A stretch of 64,000 nucleotides of DNA from Caballeronia cordobensis (GCF_001544575.2 NZ_FCNY02000009.1:248001-312000); one strand, 5' to 3'; numbered from the stretch's first letter, positions 43,562-53,418 are shown. The notes: generated by a model not told the origin, from the sequence alone. Translations and numbers: made by a program.

Positions 43562-46500
43562 ATGATCCGAAAAGCCCGTTCCGCCGATGACCCCCTGCGC
43601 GGCTTCCATCCCGCCGTCGCGGGCTGGTTCCGCTCGCGCTTTGCCGCGCCGACCGCGGCGCAGGCGCGCGCGTGGCCGCTCGTGCACGCGCGCCGCTCGA
43701 CGCTCGTCGCCGCGCCGACGGGCTCGGGCAAGACGCTCACGGCCTTTCTCGCCGCCATCGACGAACTCGTGCGCGACGGCATCGCGCTCGGCGGCGCGCT
43801 GCCGGACGAAACGCGCGTGGTCTATGTGTCGCCGCTGAAGGCGTTGTCGAACGACATACACGTCAATCTGGAAGCGCCGCTCGCGGGCATCGCGCAGACC
43901 TTGCGCGAATCCGGCGTGGCCGCGCCCGAGATCCGCGCGGCCGTGCGCACCGGCGACACGACGCAGCAGGAACGCAACGCCGTGAAGAAGCGCCCGCCGC
44001 ATATCCTCGTGACGACGCCGGAATCGCTTTACGTGCTGCTTTCGTCCGATTCGGGACGCGCGATGCTCTCGACCACGCGCACCGTGATCGTCGACGAGAT
44101 TCATGCGGTCGCGGGCAGCAAGCGCGGCTCGCACCTGAGCCTGTCGCTCGCGCGCCTCGATGCGCTGTGCGAGGACGCGGGCGGAGCGCGCCCGGTGCGC
44201 GTCGGCCTCTCGGCGACGCAAAAGCCCATTGAACTGGTCGCGAAGTTCCTCGTCGGGGAGCGCAATGCGTGCGAAATCGTCGATGTCGGTCATGCCCGCG
44301 CGCGCGATCTCGCCCTCGATATCCCGCCGATGCCGCTCGAAGCGATCATGTCCAACGACATGTGGGAGCGCGTCTACGACCGTCTCGCGGATTTGTCGGC
44401 GCAGCACCGGACCACGCTCGTGTTCGTCAACACGCGGCGCATGGCCGAGCGCGCGGCGCGACATTTGACCGAGCGCCTCGGCAAAGAGGCGGTCGCGGCG
44501 CATCACGGCAGCCTCGCGCGCGAGCATCGGCTTGCGGCGGAGCAGCGCCTGAAGCGCGGCGAGCTGCGCGTGCTGATCGCCACGGCGTCGCTCGAACTGG
44601 GTATCGATATCGGCGACGTGGATCTCGTCTGCCAGATCGGCTCGCCCGGTTCGATCGGCGCGTTCCTGCAGCGCGTCGGGCGCTCTGGGCATCACGTCGG
44701 CGGCACGCCCAAGGGGCGGCTTTTTCCGACTTCGCGCGACGATCTGATCGAATGCGCCGCGCTGCTCGATTGCGTGCGGCGCGGCGAGCTCGACGCCCTC
44801 TCGATCCCGCACGCGCCGCTCGACGTGCTCGCGCAGCAGATCACCGCCGAAGTGGCGTGCCGCGAATGGAGCGAGGACGCGCTTTTCGAGCGCATCACGC
44901 AGGCGTATCCGTATGCGACGCTGGATCGCGCGCATTACGAGGCGGTGCTGCGCACGCTCGCGGAAGGCTACACCGGGCGGCAGGGCGTGCGCGCGGCCTA
45001 CGTGCATCGCGACGCCGTGTCGCGCACCCTGCGAGGCCGGCGCGGCGGCAAGCTGACGGCGGTCACGTCGGGCGGCGCGATTCCCGACAACGCCGATTTC
45101 GCCGTGCTGCTCGAACCACAGGGCTTGCAGATCGGCACGGTGAACGAGGATTTCGCCGTCGAGAGTCTCGCGGGCGACATCTTCCAGCTCGGCAATACGT
45201 CGTACCGCATCGTGCGAGTGGAAGGCGGACGCGTGCGCGTGGAAAACGCGAACGGCCAGCCGCCGAACATTCCGTTCTGGCTCGGCGAAGCGCCCGGCCG
45301 CAGCGACGAGCTTTCGCACGCCATTGCGCGGCTGCGCGGCGAGATCGACGCGCGGCTCTCGCAAGGCAGTGCCGATGCCGCGATCGCATGGCTCGCGGAA
45401 GAAACCGGCATCGACGAAGAAGCTGCGCGGCAGATCGTCGATTATCTGGCGCGCTCGCGCGCCGCGCTCACCGTGCTGCCGACGCAGGACACGCTCGTCA
45501 TGGAGCGCTTTTTCGATGAATCCGGCGGCACGCAACTCGTCATCCACGCGCCGTTCGGCAGCCGCGTGAATCGCGCGTGGGGCCTCGCGCTGCGCAAGCG
45601 CTTTTGCCGCACCTTCAACTTCGAGCTGCAGGCGGCGGCGACGGAAGACGCCATCGTGCTGTCGCTGACGGGCAGCCACAGCTTTGCGCTCGACGAGGTC
45701 TGGCGCTATCTGAAATCGGCGACGGCGGAGCATCTGCTGATTCAGGCGCTGCTCGACGCGCCGCTTTTTGGCGTGCGCTGGCGCTGGAACGCGACCAACG
45801 CGCTCGCGCTGCCGCGCTACACGGGCGGGCGCAAGGTCGCGCCGCAGTTGCAGCGCATGAAAAGCGAGGACCTGCTCGCGGCGGTGTTTCCGGATCAGGT
45901 CGCGTGCGCGGAGAACATCGCCGGCGAGCGCGATGTGCCGGCGCATCCGCTCGTTGAGCAGACGATCGACGACTGCCTGCACGACGCCATGGATAGCGAA
46001 GCGTGGCTCGCGCTTCTGCGACGCATCGAAACGGGCGCGGTGCGGCTCGTCACGCGCGAACTGCCCGCGCCGTCGCCGCTCGCGGCCGAGATTCTCTCGG
46101 CGCGGCCCTACGCGTTTCTCGACGACGCGCCGCTCGAAGAGCGCCGCACGCAGGCGGTGCTCGCGCGCCGCTGGACCGATGCGCAATCCGCGGACGATCT
46201 CGGCGCGCTCGATCCCGAAGCCATTGCGAGCGTGCGCGAGGAAGCGTGGCCGGACGTCACGAGCGCCGACGAAATGCACGAGGCGCTGACGACGCTCGCC
46301 TGCATCACCGAAGCCGAAGCGCAACGCAATCCGCAGTGGGAAGCATGGCTCGATGGGCTCGCGCGTTCGGGCCGCGCAACGCGCCTGCAGATCGCGGACC
46401 ACGACGCGCTATGGACGCCCGTCGAACGGCTCGCGTGCGTGCGCGCGGTCTACGAACATGCGCCGATGCATCCGGCGCTGCGGCCGCCTCCCGGCTTCGA

Positions 46501-47920
46501 CGACGCCTGGGCGCCCGACGATGCGCTCGTCGAGATCGTGCGCGCGCGGCTGTCGGGCGCGGGGCCGTCGACCGTGCCGGACATCGCGCGTCCGCTCGCG
46601 CTGCCCGCCTCGGCGATCGCGCTGGCGCTGACGCGGCTCGAAGCGCAGGGCTATGTCATGCGCGGCCGCTTCACGCCGGGCGCCGGGACCGAAGAGTGGT
46701 GCGAGCGGCATTTGCTCGCGCGGATTCATCGCTATACCGTGCGGCGGCTGCGGCGCGAGATCGAGCCGGTCGAGCGGCAGGATTTCATGCGCTTTCTGCT
46801 CGAATGGCAGCGCGTCGCGCCCGATGCCCACGGCGAGGGCCGCGATGCGCTCGGCGCGGTGCTCGAACAGCTCGAAGGTTTCGAGGCGCCGGCGGTTGCG
46901 TGGGAAGACGAAATCCTGCCGGCGCGCATCGCCGATTATTCCGGCATGTGGCTCGACGAGCTCTGCCGCGCCGGCAAGCTCGTCTGGACGCGTCCCGCGG
47001 GACGCGCGCGCGCGTCGGGCGGGCCGGTGCGCGGCACGCCCATCGTGCTGCTGCCGCGCCGTCATCTCGGCGCGTGGAACGCCTTGATGGCGCCCGACGA
47101 AGCGCCGCAGCTTTCATCGCGCGCCGATCGCGTGTTCGACGCGCTGAAAACCCACGGCGCGATGTTCTTCGACGAACTTCTCGCCGACGTGCGGCTGTTG
47201 CGCACCGAACTGGAAGACGCGCTCGGCGAACTGGTCGCGCTCGGCCTCGTCAACGCGGACAGCTTCGCGGGCTTGCGCGCGCTGCTCGCCCCAGCGGCGA
47301 AGCGCAACGCGTTTGCGCGCCGTCCGCGGCGCGGCGGCCTGTTCATCGGCGGAATGGACGATGCCGGCCGCTGGGCGCTTCTGCGCCGCGCGACACCCGG
47401 CGAAGCGCGCGACGACGGCGATATCGAGCACGTCGCGCTGACGCTGCTGCGGCGCTACGGTGTCGTGTTCTGGCGTCTGCTCGAACGCGAAGCCCAATGG
47501 CTGCCGCCGTGGCGCGATCTGCTGCGCGTGTATCACCGGCTCGAAGCGCGCGGCGAGATTCGCGGCGGGCGCTTCGTCGCGGGGCTCGCGGGCGAGCAGT
47601 TCGCGCTGCCCGACGCCGTTCCGCTTCTGCGCGACATGCGCAAGCGGCCGAAGGACGGCGCGCTCGTGGCGCTGTCGGCGGTCGATCCGCTCAATCTCGT
47701 CGGCACGCTTTTGCCGGGCGAGAAAGTGCCGGCGCTGGCGGGCAATCGTGTGCTGTATCTGGATGGCGTGCCGGTCGGCGCGGTCATCGCGGGCAAGACG
47801 CGCTATCTCGGGGAATTCGAAGGGGAAGGGCGCGAGCGCGTGCGGCTCGCGCTGGTGAAGCGCAGCGCGCGTTCGCTCGGCGGTGCAAGCGCGGGAGCGA
47901 GCGTGGCGCTGCGCAATTAG
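43562..47920 (+). CDS. lhr: Lhr-type ATP-dependent helicase, full length
   Basis: 1452 residues, near the 1538 of E. coli Lhr. SF2 core: Walker A APTGSGKT at 51-58, motif II DEIH at 178-181, motif III SATQKP near 220, motif IV-VI with TLVFVNTRRMAERAA near 285, TASLELGIDIGDVD near 342 and QRVGRSGHHVGG near 370. Then the Lhr winged helix and beta-barrel, and the long C-terminal domain (about 880-1452) found only in bacterial Lhr. It is a 3'-5' helicase acting on DNA and RNA:DNA duplexes, linked to DNA repair; some genomes pair it with an exonuclease and phosphoesterase, absent here. ATG at 43562. Confidence 0.95.
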   Translation: MIRKARSADDPLRGFHPAVAGWFRSRFAAPTAAQARAWPLVHARRSTLVAAPTGSGKTLTAFLAAIDELVRDGIALGGALPDETRVVYVSPLKALSNDIHVNLEAPLAGIAQTLRESGVAAPEIRAAVRTGDTTQQERNAVKKRPPHILVTTPESLYVLLSSDSGRAMLSTTRTVIVDEIHAVAGSKRGSHLSLSLARLDALCEDAGGARPVRVGLSATQKPIELVAKFLVGERNACEIVDVGHARARDLALDIPPMPLEAIMSNDMWERVYDRLADLSAQHRTTLVFVNTRRMAERAARHLTERLGKEAVAAHHGSLAREHRLAAEQRLKRGELRVLIATASLELGIDIGDVDLVCQIGSPGSIGAFLQRVGRSGHHVGGTPKGRLFPTSRDDLIECAALLDCVRRGELDALSIPHAPLDVLAQQITAEVACREWSEDALFERITQAYPYATLDRAHYEAVLRTLAEGYTGRQGVRAAYVHRDAVSRTLRGRRGGKLTAVTSGGAIPDNADFAVLLEPQGLQIGTVNEDFAVESLAGDIFQLGNTSYRIVRVEGGRVRVENANGQPPNIPFWLGEAPGRSDELSHAIARLRGEIDARLSQGSADAAIAWLAEETGIDEEAARQIVDYLARSRAALTVLPTQDTLVMERFFDESGGTQLVIHAPFGSRVNRAWGLALRKRFCRTFNFELQAAATEDAIVLSLTGSHSFALDEVWRYLKSATAEHLLIQALLDAPLFGVRWRWNATNALALPRYTGGRKVAPQLQRMKSEDLLAAVFPDQVACAENIAGERDVPAHPLVEQTIDDCLHDAMDSEAWLALLRRIETGAVRLVTRELPAPSPLAAEILSARPYAFLDDAPLEERRTQAVLARRWTDAQSADDLGALDPEAIASVREEAWPDVTSADEMHEALTTLACITEAEAQRNPQWEAWLDGLARSGRATRLQIADHDALWTPVERLACVRAVYEHAPMHPALRPPPGFDDAWAPDDALVEIVRARLSGAGPSTVPDIARPLALPASAIALALTRLEAQGYVMRGRFTPGAGTEEWCERHLLARIHRYTVRRLRREIEPVERQDFMRFLLEWQRVAPDAHGEGRDALGAVLEQLEGFEAPAVAWEDEILPARIADYSGMWLDELCRAGKLVWTRPAGRARASGGPVRGTPIVLLPRRHLGAWNALMAPDEAPQLSSRADRVFDALKTHGAMFFDELLADVRLLRTELEDALGELVALGLVNADSFAGLRALLAPAAKRNAFARRPRRGGLFIGGMDDAGRWALLRRATPGEARDDGDIEHVALTLLRRYGVVFWRLLEREAQWLPPWRDLLRVYHRLEARGEIRGGRFVAGLAGEQFALPDAVPLLRDMRKRPKDGALVALSAVDPLNLVGTLLPGEKVPALAGNRVLYLDGVPVGAVIAGKTRYLGEFEGEGRERVRLALVKRSARSLGGASAGASVALRN

Positions 47921-47927
47921 CGGCGCG

Positions 47928-48149
47928 TCAGGTCTTCTTGACGAGCTTCGTCGTGAATGGTCCGCTCTGCGCGGCCGGCACGTCCTTTACCGGCACGCCC
48001 GGATAATCGACGACACGGTTCACGTTCGACGCCAGCCGGATGCGAAACGACGGACGCAAGCCGTCGCGCGCGCCGCCGACGATCGTGTTCATCGCCTGTC
48101 TGTCGAGCTCGACGCTGTCGGCGAGATCCCTGATTTTGATGACTGGCAT
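47928..48149 (-). CDS. small peptide with double-glycine-type leader
   Basis: 73 residues. The first 25 read like a secretion leader: IRDLADSVELDRQAMNTIVGG, with the E-L, M and I spaced as in double-glycine leaders and GG at 24-25. The remaining 48 residues (ARDGLRPSFRIRL to the lysine-rich end) lack cysteines, so no lanthipeptide or disulfide is expected. ATG at 48149 has GAGGAA eight bases upstream, supporting translation. No C39 peptidase transporter or modification enzyme is in the window. It ends 7 bp from the convergent Lhr stop and diverges from the Ser/Thr kinase gene. The function is unknown. Confidence 0.7.
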   Translation of the reverse strand: MPVIKIRDLADSVELDRQAMNTIVGGARDGLRPSFRIRLASNVNRVVDYPGVPVKDVPAAQSGPFTTKLVKKT

Positions 48150-48582
48150 GAGTGTTCCTCCATGATGGGGAGTCGACGTCTCCGATGAGTATAGGCAAAC
48201 TGCCGTAAGCGTTCATCGGTCGGAAAAACGCCAATGGCGGCGAAAGGCGCGAGCCTTCTGCCGCAAGGACGTTTGCAAAATCGATGCGAGAGCCATGCCA
48301 GATCGTCGCGCCGCCGCACGCACATGCGCCAACGCGTTGATTTGCCGAAGTTTTCACCAACGCCGTCCACGCCACGCGAAACAAAGCTCCGAAGAATCTG
48401 CCGCTCGTGCGCCGACACTTCCTCTCGATGTGTCGGTCTCCGAACGACATGTGCGCGACGCCGCGCATGATCGAAAACGCCATTTGCACAAGCGCCATGC
48501 GAAGGCTAGTATCGACAGAGCACCGGGGGTTTGTTACGACAAGTGGATTGTCGATCGATTGGAGCCGCGTCGCGTCCCACAG
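48150..48582. other. intergenic region between peptide gene and kinase gene
   Basis: 433 bp without a supported gene. It must carry divergent promoters for the small peptide and the kinase. I saw no terminator, clear repeat or RNA gene. The kinase frame is open back to 48295, but the upstream codons do not look like kinase sequence. Confidence 0.45.
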
Positions 48583-50733
48583 ATGACAAGTTTTGCGCAA
48601 GCGATTCGACTATATCGGGGCGACGGCGGGTCGCGCGACGAGTTCTTTGCCGGCGTGGACGGGGCGTTGGCGACCGAGCAGACTCCGCCGCAGCGGCTCA
48701 TGGAGATCCTCGACGCGGAGCACGCGGCGCGGCCGTTGCCGCCCGATATCTATGCGGCCATCCGGCGGCGCATCGAGCACACCGCGCGCACGCGTCCCGA
48801 CGCCGATTCCGCGACCGGCCCCGCCGGCCGTGACGAAACGCGCCTGCAGACCACGCCCGGCTTCTCGCCGCCGCCATCGGGCGATGCGAGCAGCGGCACC
48901 GGCGGCACCTTCGGCCAGGCGACTCAGGTGATCGTGGACCGCGATCAGCAGATGAAAGGCGTCGGCGACACGCTCAACAGCCGCTTCGTGCTGGAGGAGT
49001 GTCTCGGCATCGGCGGCATGGGCACCGTGTACAAGGCGCTCGATCTGCGCAAGCTGGAGGCGTCGGACCGGCGGCCGTACGTCGCGATCAAGGTGCTCAA
49101 TCTTCAGTTCCGCGGCAATCCGAAATCGCTGATCGCGTTGCAGCGCGAGGCGCGCAAGGCGCAGCAGCTCGCGCACCGGAACATCGTCACCGTGTACGAC
49201 TTCGACCGCGACGGGCAGGTCGTTTATCTGACGATGGAATATCTCTCCGGCCAGCCGCTCTCGCGGTTGCTTCGGAACCCGAATTTCAAGGGCATGCCCT
49301 TCGCCGAGGTTTTTCCGATCTTCAAGGGCATGGCCAATGCGCTCGCGTATGCGCACGAGCGCGGCTTCGTTCACTGCGACTTCAAGCCCGCCAACGTGTT
49401 CTTGACGGACACGTCGGAAGTAAAGGTCATCGACTTCGGCATTTCGCGCGTGATTCAGCGTCCTGAAGAAGAATCCGAAGCCACCGTGTTCGATCCCGGC
49501 AGCCTCGGCGCGCTGACGCCCGCGTATGCGAGCCCGGAAATGCTGGAGCATCGCGAGCCCGATCCGCGCGACGATATCTACGCGCTCGCCTGTATCGCGT
49601 ATGAACTGCTGACGGCGAAGCATCCGTTCGAGCGCGTGCCCGCGTTGCAGGCGAAGAGCGCGGGCATGAAGCCGCAACGCCCTGAAAATCTCGGCAGCAA
49701 GCAGTGGAAGGCGCTCAAGGCCGCGCTCGCGTTTGAACGCGAAGCGAGAACGCCGAGCGTCGCGCAGTTTCTCGATGAAATCAGCGAGGAGCACGCCGCG
49801 ACGCCGGCGGGCCGCAAGGCGAAGAAAAGCGCCGCACCCAAGATCGCGATCGGCGCGGCAGTGGTCGTGGCGGCGGCGATCGCGGGCGCGGGCTACTACT
49901 TCTACGAAGAGTCCAAAGGCGGCGAGCAGACCGCGCACGAAGCGCCGCCACCCCCATCCGAAGGCAGCGCATCCGGCACGGTGACGCCGCATGCGCCCGG
50001 CGCCGTGCCGGCTTCCGCTGTGGTCGTCACGCCCGCCTTGCCCGCGACGCCCGTGCCCGAACTTACCGTGGCGGCCGTCACGCCCGTGCTGGCGAGCGTG
50101 CCGTGCTCGGCGCTGGTTGCGTCGGTGCACGATCAGACCGTGGACGTGCAAGGCTTCGTGTCGCAGAAATACGGCCTCGCGCGGCTCAAGGAAGCGCTCG
50201 GCCGCGTGCCCGGCGTGAAGACGACGAACTTCGGCGTGCAGCAGGTCGCCGACGACAAATGCGATCTGCTCAAGGTGTTCGGCCCGTACTGGACGACCAA
50301 CCGGCAATCGGGCAGGCCGGCGTCGGTGCATACGCGTTCGCGCGTGACGCGCCTGACCGAGGGCGATCCGCTCATCGTCGAGTTGATGACGCCCGCGTTC
50401 GATTCCTACGTCAACGTTGATTACTACATGCTCGACGGCAGCGTCGTGCATCTCGTCCCCAATGCGCGCTCGCGCGACAATCAGGCGCCGCCGAACTACA
50501 CGGCGACCATCGGGACGATGGGCGACTGGGTCGTCGGCAAGCCGTTCGGCTCGGAGATGATCGTGCTGACCGTTGCGCCCGCGCCGCTCTTCGATGCGCC
50601 GCGCCCCGACAGCGAAGCCAAAACCGAATACCTGCGCGCCGTCGAGAAACGGCTGTCCGCGCTCGCGGGCAAGTACGGACAGGATCGCGTGGCCGTCGAT
50701 ATCTTCCAGATCACGACGCAGGCGAAGAAGTAA
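48583..50733 (+). CDS. transmembrane serine/threonine protein kinase
   Basis: 716 residues. An N-terminal 130-residue linker, kinase domain about 133-395 (glycine loop LGIGGMGTVYKA, VAIKVL with K170, catalytic HCDFKPANV with D266, DFG at 284-286, YASPEML), one membrane helix about 421-440 (IAIGAAVVVAAAIAGAGYYF), a proline/alanine linker, and an exported C-terminal part with a BON-like stretch (VQGFVSQKYGLARLKEAL) and a DUF4384-like segment (SYVNVDYYMLDGSVVHLVP). HCD replaces HRD, so it is a non-RD kinase. Related kinases work with type VI secretion or envelope sensing; no such genes are adjacent. ATG at 48583 lacks a close ribosome site. Confidence 0.9.
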   Translation: MTSFAQAIRLYRGDGGSRDEFFAGVDGALATEQTPPQRLMEILDAEHAARPLPPDIYAAIRRRIEHTARTRPDADSATGPAGRDETRLQTTPGFSPPPSGDASSGTGGTFGQATQVIVDRDQQMKGVGDTLNSRFVLEECLGIGGMGTVYKALDLRKLEASDRRPYVAIKVLNLQFRGNPKSLIALQREARKAQQLAHRNIVTVYDFDRDGQVVYLTMEYLSGQPLSRLLRNPNFKGMPFAEVFPIFKGMANALAYAHERGFVHCDFKPANVFLTDTSEVKVIDFGISRVIQRPEEESEATVFDPGSLGALTPAYASPEMLEHREPDPRDDIYALACIAYELLTAKHPFERVPALQAKSAGMKPQRPENLGSKQWKALKAALAFEREARTPSVAQFLDEISEEHAATPAGRKAKKSAAPKIAIGAAVVVAAAIAGAGYYFYEESKGGEQTAHEAPPPPSEGSASGTVTPHAPGAVPASAVVVTPALPATPVPELTVAAVTPVLASVPCSALVASVHDQTVDVQGFVSQKYGLARLKEALGRVPGVKTTNFGVQQVADDKCDLLKVFGPYWTTNRQSGRPASVHTRSRVTRLTEGDPLIVELMTPAFDSYVNVDYYMLDGSVVHLVPNARSRDNQAPPNYTATIGTMGDWVVGKPFGSEMIVLTVAPAPLFDAPRPDSEAKTEYLRAVEKRLSALAGKYGQDRVAVDIFQITTQAKK

Positions 50734-50740
50734 GTCCGGC

Positions 50741-51553
50741 TCAGGGCTTGGCAGCGGAGGCCAGTACGCACGGCATCGGCACGAGCAGCTCGCCGTGCTG
50801 CGAATACGCCATCACGCGCGTCTTCACTTCCTGTTCGATCGATGCGAGCGCGCTCTTCGATTGCGCGCGCAGCAGCGCCGCCATGCGTACTCCGCCATGC
50901 ATCAGGCCGTCGAACGGCGTTTCCGGCAGCACGAGATGCCAGGTCTGCTCGACCTCGTCGGCGCGCGCCGCGGCAAAGCCCGCCCCGGTGAGCACGCGCA
51001 CGCACTCCTCGGGATCGCTGAAGCGGAAGAAGGGCGGCGACGGCGGCAGACCGACATCGAGCTTGCCGTGAAGCTGGATCGCATCGAGCACCATGCCGAA
51101 GCCGACGGCGCGCTCGGGCGGCGTCCATGCGGTGAACGCGACGCGCCCGCCCCGTCGCAGCACGCGCGCGGCTTCTTCCAGCGCGCGTTCGGGTTCCGGG
51201 AAATGCAGCACGCCGAAGCTGATGCCGACCGCATCGAAACTTTCGGCATCGAAGGGCAGATGCTCGGCGCCCGCAATCTGGAATTCGACCTCGGGATGAA
51301 GCTGGCGCGCATGCGCGATCATCGATGCGGAGAAGTCGACCGCCGCCGCGGTCGCGCCACGCTCGATCGCCGCGGCGGCCAGATTGCCGGGCCCGGCGGC
51401 GACATCGAGCATGCGCGTGCCGGGACCGACCTGAAGCGCATCGAGCAGCGCCGGATGCGACTGAACAGTAAGCCTTCCGAAATAATCCTCGTACGACTGG
51501 ACGACATGCTCCCAGCCGTCCTTCTCGAACGCCGCGAAATCGTCGAATTGCAT
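50741..51553 (-). CDS. class I SAM-dependent methyltransferase (UbiE/type 11-like)
   Basis: 270 residues. Motif I MLDVAAGPGNLAAAA near residue 48, acidic post-I AAAVDFSASM near 70, motif II FDAVGISFGVLHF near 108 and LRRGGRVAFTAWTP near 135. Transfers methyl from S-adenosylmethionine to a small molecule of unknown identity. ATG at 51553 has GGAGG seven bases upstream. It follows the phasin gene on the same strand with a 71-bp gap, so they may be co-transcribed, and converges on the kinase gene with a 7-bp gap. Confidence 0.88.
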   Translation of the reverse strand: MQFDDFAAFEKDGWEHVVQSYEDYFGRLTVQSHPALLDALQVGPGTRMLDVAAGPGNLAAAAIERGATAAAVDFSASMIAHARQLHPEVEFQIAGAEHLPFDAESFDAVGISFGVLHFPEPERALEEAARVLRRGGRVAFTAWTPPERAVGFGMVLDAIQLHGKLDVGLPPSPPFFRFSDPEECVRVLTGAGFAAARADEVEQTWHLVLPETPFDGLMHGGVRMAALLRAQSKSALASIEQEVKTRVMAYSQHGELLVPMPCVLASAAKP

Positions 51554-51624
51554 GACGCACCTCCGCCCGCCGCTCGCGCGGCCTGGGTCGTTGCCGGAGG
51601 CCGGGCCCCGCGAGCGCCGCGAGG

Positions 51625-52047
51625 CTAGGTCTTGGGCTTCTCGATAGAAGCTTTCAGCTCGTTCAGCGCGTCTTCCATGCGCTTGCTGACGAGCGCATAG
51701 GCTTCCGCCTGAGTCTGCTGGGTGGTGCGCGCGATGTCCTGCATATCGGCGAGAGCGTTGTGCAGCGCGCGTTGCACGACTTCGTTGGCGTTGAAGGGAG
51801 GCTGGGTCGACGTGGTGGCGAATTGTTTTGCGATGGATTCCAGATCGCCCAGGGTCCGGCGCAGGATTTCGAGCTGTTTGTCGCGCAGCGCTTCCATGCC
51901 GCCGAACGCGACGCGGTTGGTCGCCGCGAGCGCCTCGACGTCCTTGCGCCGCGACTCCATGATCGCGGTGACGTCGAACCCCGGAAGCTGGTACTGCTGG
52001 AACATGGCGGCGAACTGGCTGAACGGATCGCTGAAGTTTTGATTCAT
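51625..52047 (-). CDS. phasin family protein
   Basis: 140 residues, largely alpha-helical. The core ESRRKDVEALAATNRVAFGG followed by MEALRDKQLEILRRTLGDLE matches the phasin_2 domain of PhaP-type proteins, which coat polyhydroxyalkanoate granules in the cytoplasm. N-terminal SQFAAMFQQYQLPGFDV is also usual. ATG at 52047 has GGGGAGG six bases upstream. PHA synthesis genes are not in the window. Codon use matches neighbours. Confidence 0.88.
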   Translation of the reverse strand: MNQNFSDPFSQFAAMFQQYQLPGFDVTAIMESRRKDVEALAATNRVAFGGMEALRDKQLEILRRTLGDLESIAKQFATTSTQPPFNANEVVQRALHNALADMQDIARTTQQTQAEAYALVSKRMEDALNELKASIEKPKT

Positions 52048-52324
52048 CGTGCCTCCCCAGGTTCTTTCGGTCGAATGCGAGCCACGCTTGCGGGCAAAAG
52101 GCGAGCCTGACCCGGCCGGTATGGGCCGCGCGCGAAACCATGCCAACGCGCGCGCGGCCGGCACCTGATACTACCAATATAAGCCGTGGATTTGGGGCAA
52201 GGGAAAACACCAGAACGACCGGTCTGGATTTGATGCAGGTCAAATCGCGGCGCACGGCCGGAGCGACCATTGAAGCATGGCGGCGGCGCACGCGAGCACG
52301 CCGCCCGACCGTCGGGAGAACATC

Positions 52325-52516
52325 ATGATCAGGGGTGAAGGGCGCATCGTCGCGGCTCTGGGCGCCGTGTTCCTCACGTTGGGCGGCATCCATGCGGCTT
52401 TGCGCGGCTTGCTGTTCGACGAGACGGCCGTGACCTACTACGGCGTGCTCGCGATTCTCATCGGGGCTGCGTCGTTCGTCGTGATGCTTACACCGCTGCC
52501 GAGCGACGAGCCCTGA
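52325..52516 (+). CDS. small two-helix membrane protein
   Basis: 63 residues with two hydrophobic segments, about 9-27 (VAALGAVFLTLGGIHAAL) and 40-57 (VLAILIGAASFVVMLTP), and few charged residues between. CGGGAGAACATC precedes the ATG at 52325, a fair ribosome site. No family recognised. It diverges from the phasin gene. Confidence 0.6.
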   Translation: MIRGEGRIVAALGAVFLTLGGIHAALRGLLFDETAVTYYGVLAILIGAASFVVMLTPLPSDEP

Positions 52517-52535
52517 CGATTCCTGTACGCACGGG

Positions 52536-52910
52536 TCAGCTGTCCTCCTCGCCAGCGAAGACGCCGTGTTCCGCCTTGATCTGCTCCCGGTCGATGCACT
52601 GCACGTGCCAGCGGCCGGTGGTCTTCACGCCCGCGCCGTCCGCATACCAGAGCACGCGTCCCGCGAGACCTTCGCGGGGGCCGTTGGGCGCGTCGAAATC
52701 GAGACGTTCGAGCACGCAGATGGGATCTTCGACGTGCTGTCCGCAGATCATCGTTCCGTTCGAGCCGGAGCGCAGTCCGCCCCAGTCAGGCACCTCCACC
52801 GCCTGGTGTCCCTCGCGCGACCAGCGGCGTGTTTCCTTGTCGAGCCACAGGATGGCGAACGCAGCGGATTGAGCGCCTTCGAAGCCATCCAGCTTGACCG
52901 TGATACGCAT
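52536..52910 (-). CDS. hypothetical protein
   Basis: 124 residues, soluble and acidic. ATG at 52910 is preceded directly by GGAGG, which decides it over the in-frame ATG at 52922. Recognisable only by its pattern: FAILWLDKETRRWSREG, VPDWGGLRSGSNGTMICG and GRWHVQCIDREQI with two or three tryptophans. No catalytic motif is evident. Confidence 0.65.
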   Translation of the reverse strand: MRITVKLDGFEGAQSAAFAILWLDKETRRWSREGHQAVEVPDWGGLRSGSNGTMICGQHVEDPICVLERLDFDAPNGPREGLAGRVLWYADGAGVKTTGRWHVQCIDREQIKAEHGVFAGEEDS

Positions 52911-53418
52911 GTCATCCTCCATGAAGAATTCGATGGACCCGAGACGCTCAGCACGTTTGCGCCGGCCATGAGCGTCGTCGATTGAATGGCGGCTTGCACC
53001 GCGCGTATTGTTAGGGCGTTACGGCGGCCGTGACGGGCCGCGATGTCTGGTTCGAACTGCCTGCGGAAGATAAGTTTAATCGTGCCGCATGTAATGGGTT
53101 CCATCGCCGGGGTGTTCGTCATGCATGCCGACGTTCGGATCAGACAAGCAAGACGGATGCCGAATTACGTTTGTGGCGTAGGTTCGCTTCGTGCCTGCTT
53201 GTATGAAGTTTAGTACCACATTCTGACGGCTTGGCGACAAGTATCGGAGGCATTTCGACGCACGGATCGCTGATTCGCACCGGATGAACGCAGTGCATCA
53301 TCGGGTTCGAAGCCCGCTCGCGCAACGTGCATCGGTGCACCACGACGGCTTTTCGTGCCCCACGGCATTGCACCGCAAGAAATCGAATTTTCTTTGCATC
53401 GAAACAGGGGAAGCATCC
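52911..53418. other. intergenic region before the alcohol dehydrogenase
   Basis: 508 bp without a supported gene, less GC-rich in its middle (53140-53240). A CGGGTTCGAAGCCCG sequence near 53302 resembles a tRNA T-arm but no matching acceptor or anticodon arms exist. The dehydrogenase promoter should lie here. Confidence 0.45.

Noticed and set aside
43547..46402. 951-codon minus-strand frame opposite lhr
   Set aside because: Antisense to a clear Lhr helicase, arginine-rich without motifs; a composition artefact.
53295..53325. tRNA-like T-arm sequence CGGGTTCGAAGCCCG
   Set aside because: No complementary acceptor stem, D-arm or anticodon arm could be found at the required distances on either strand.
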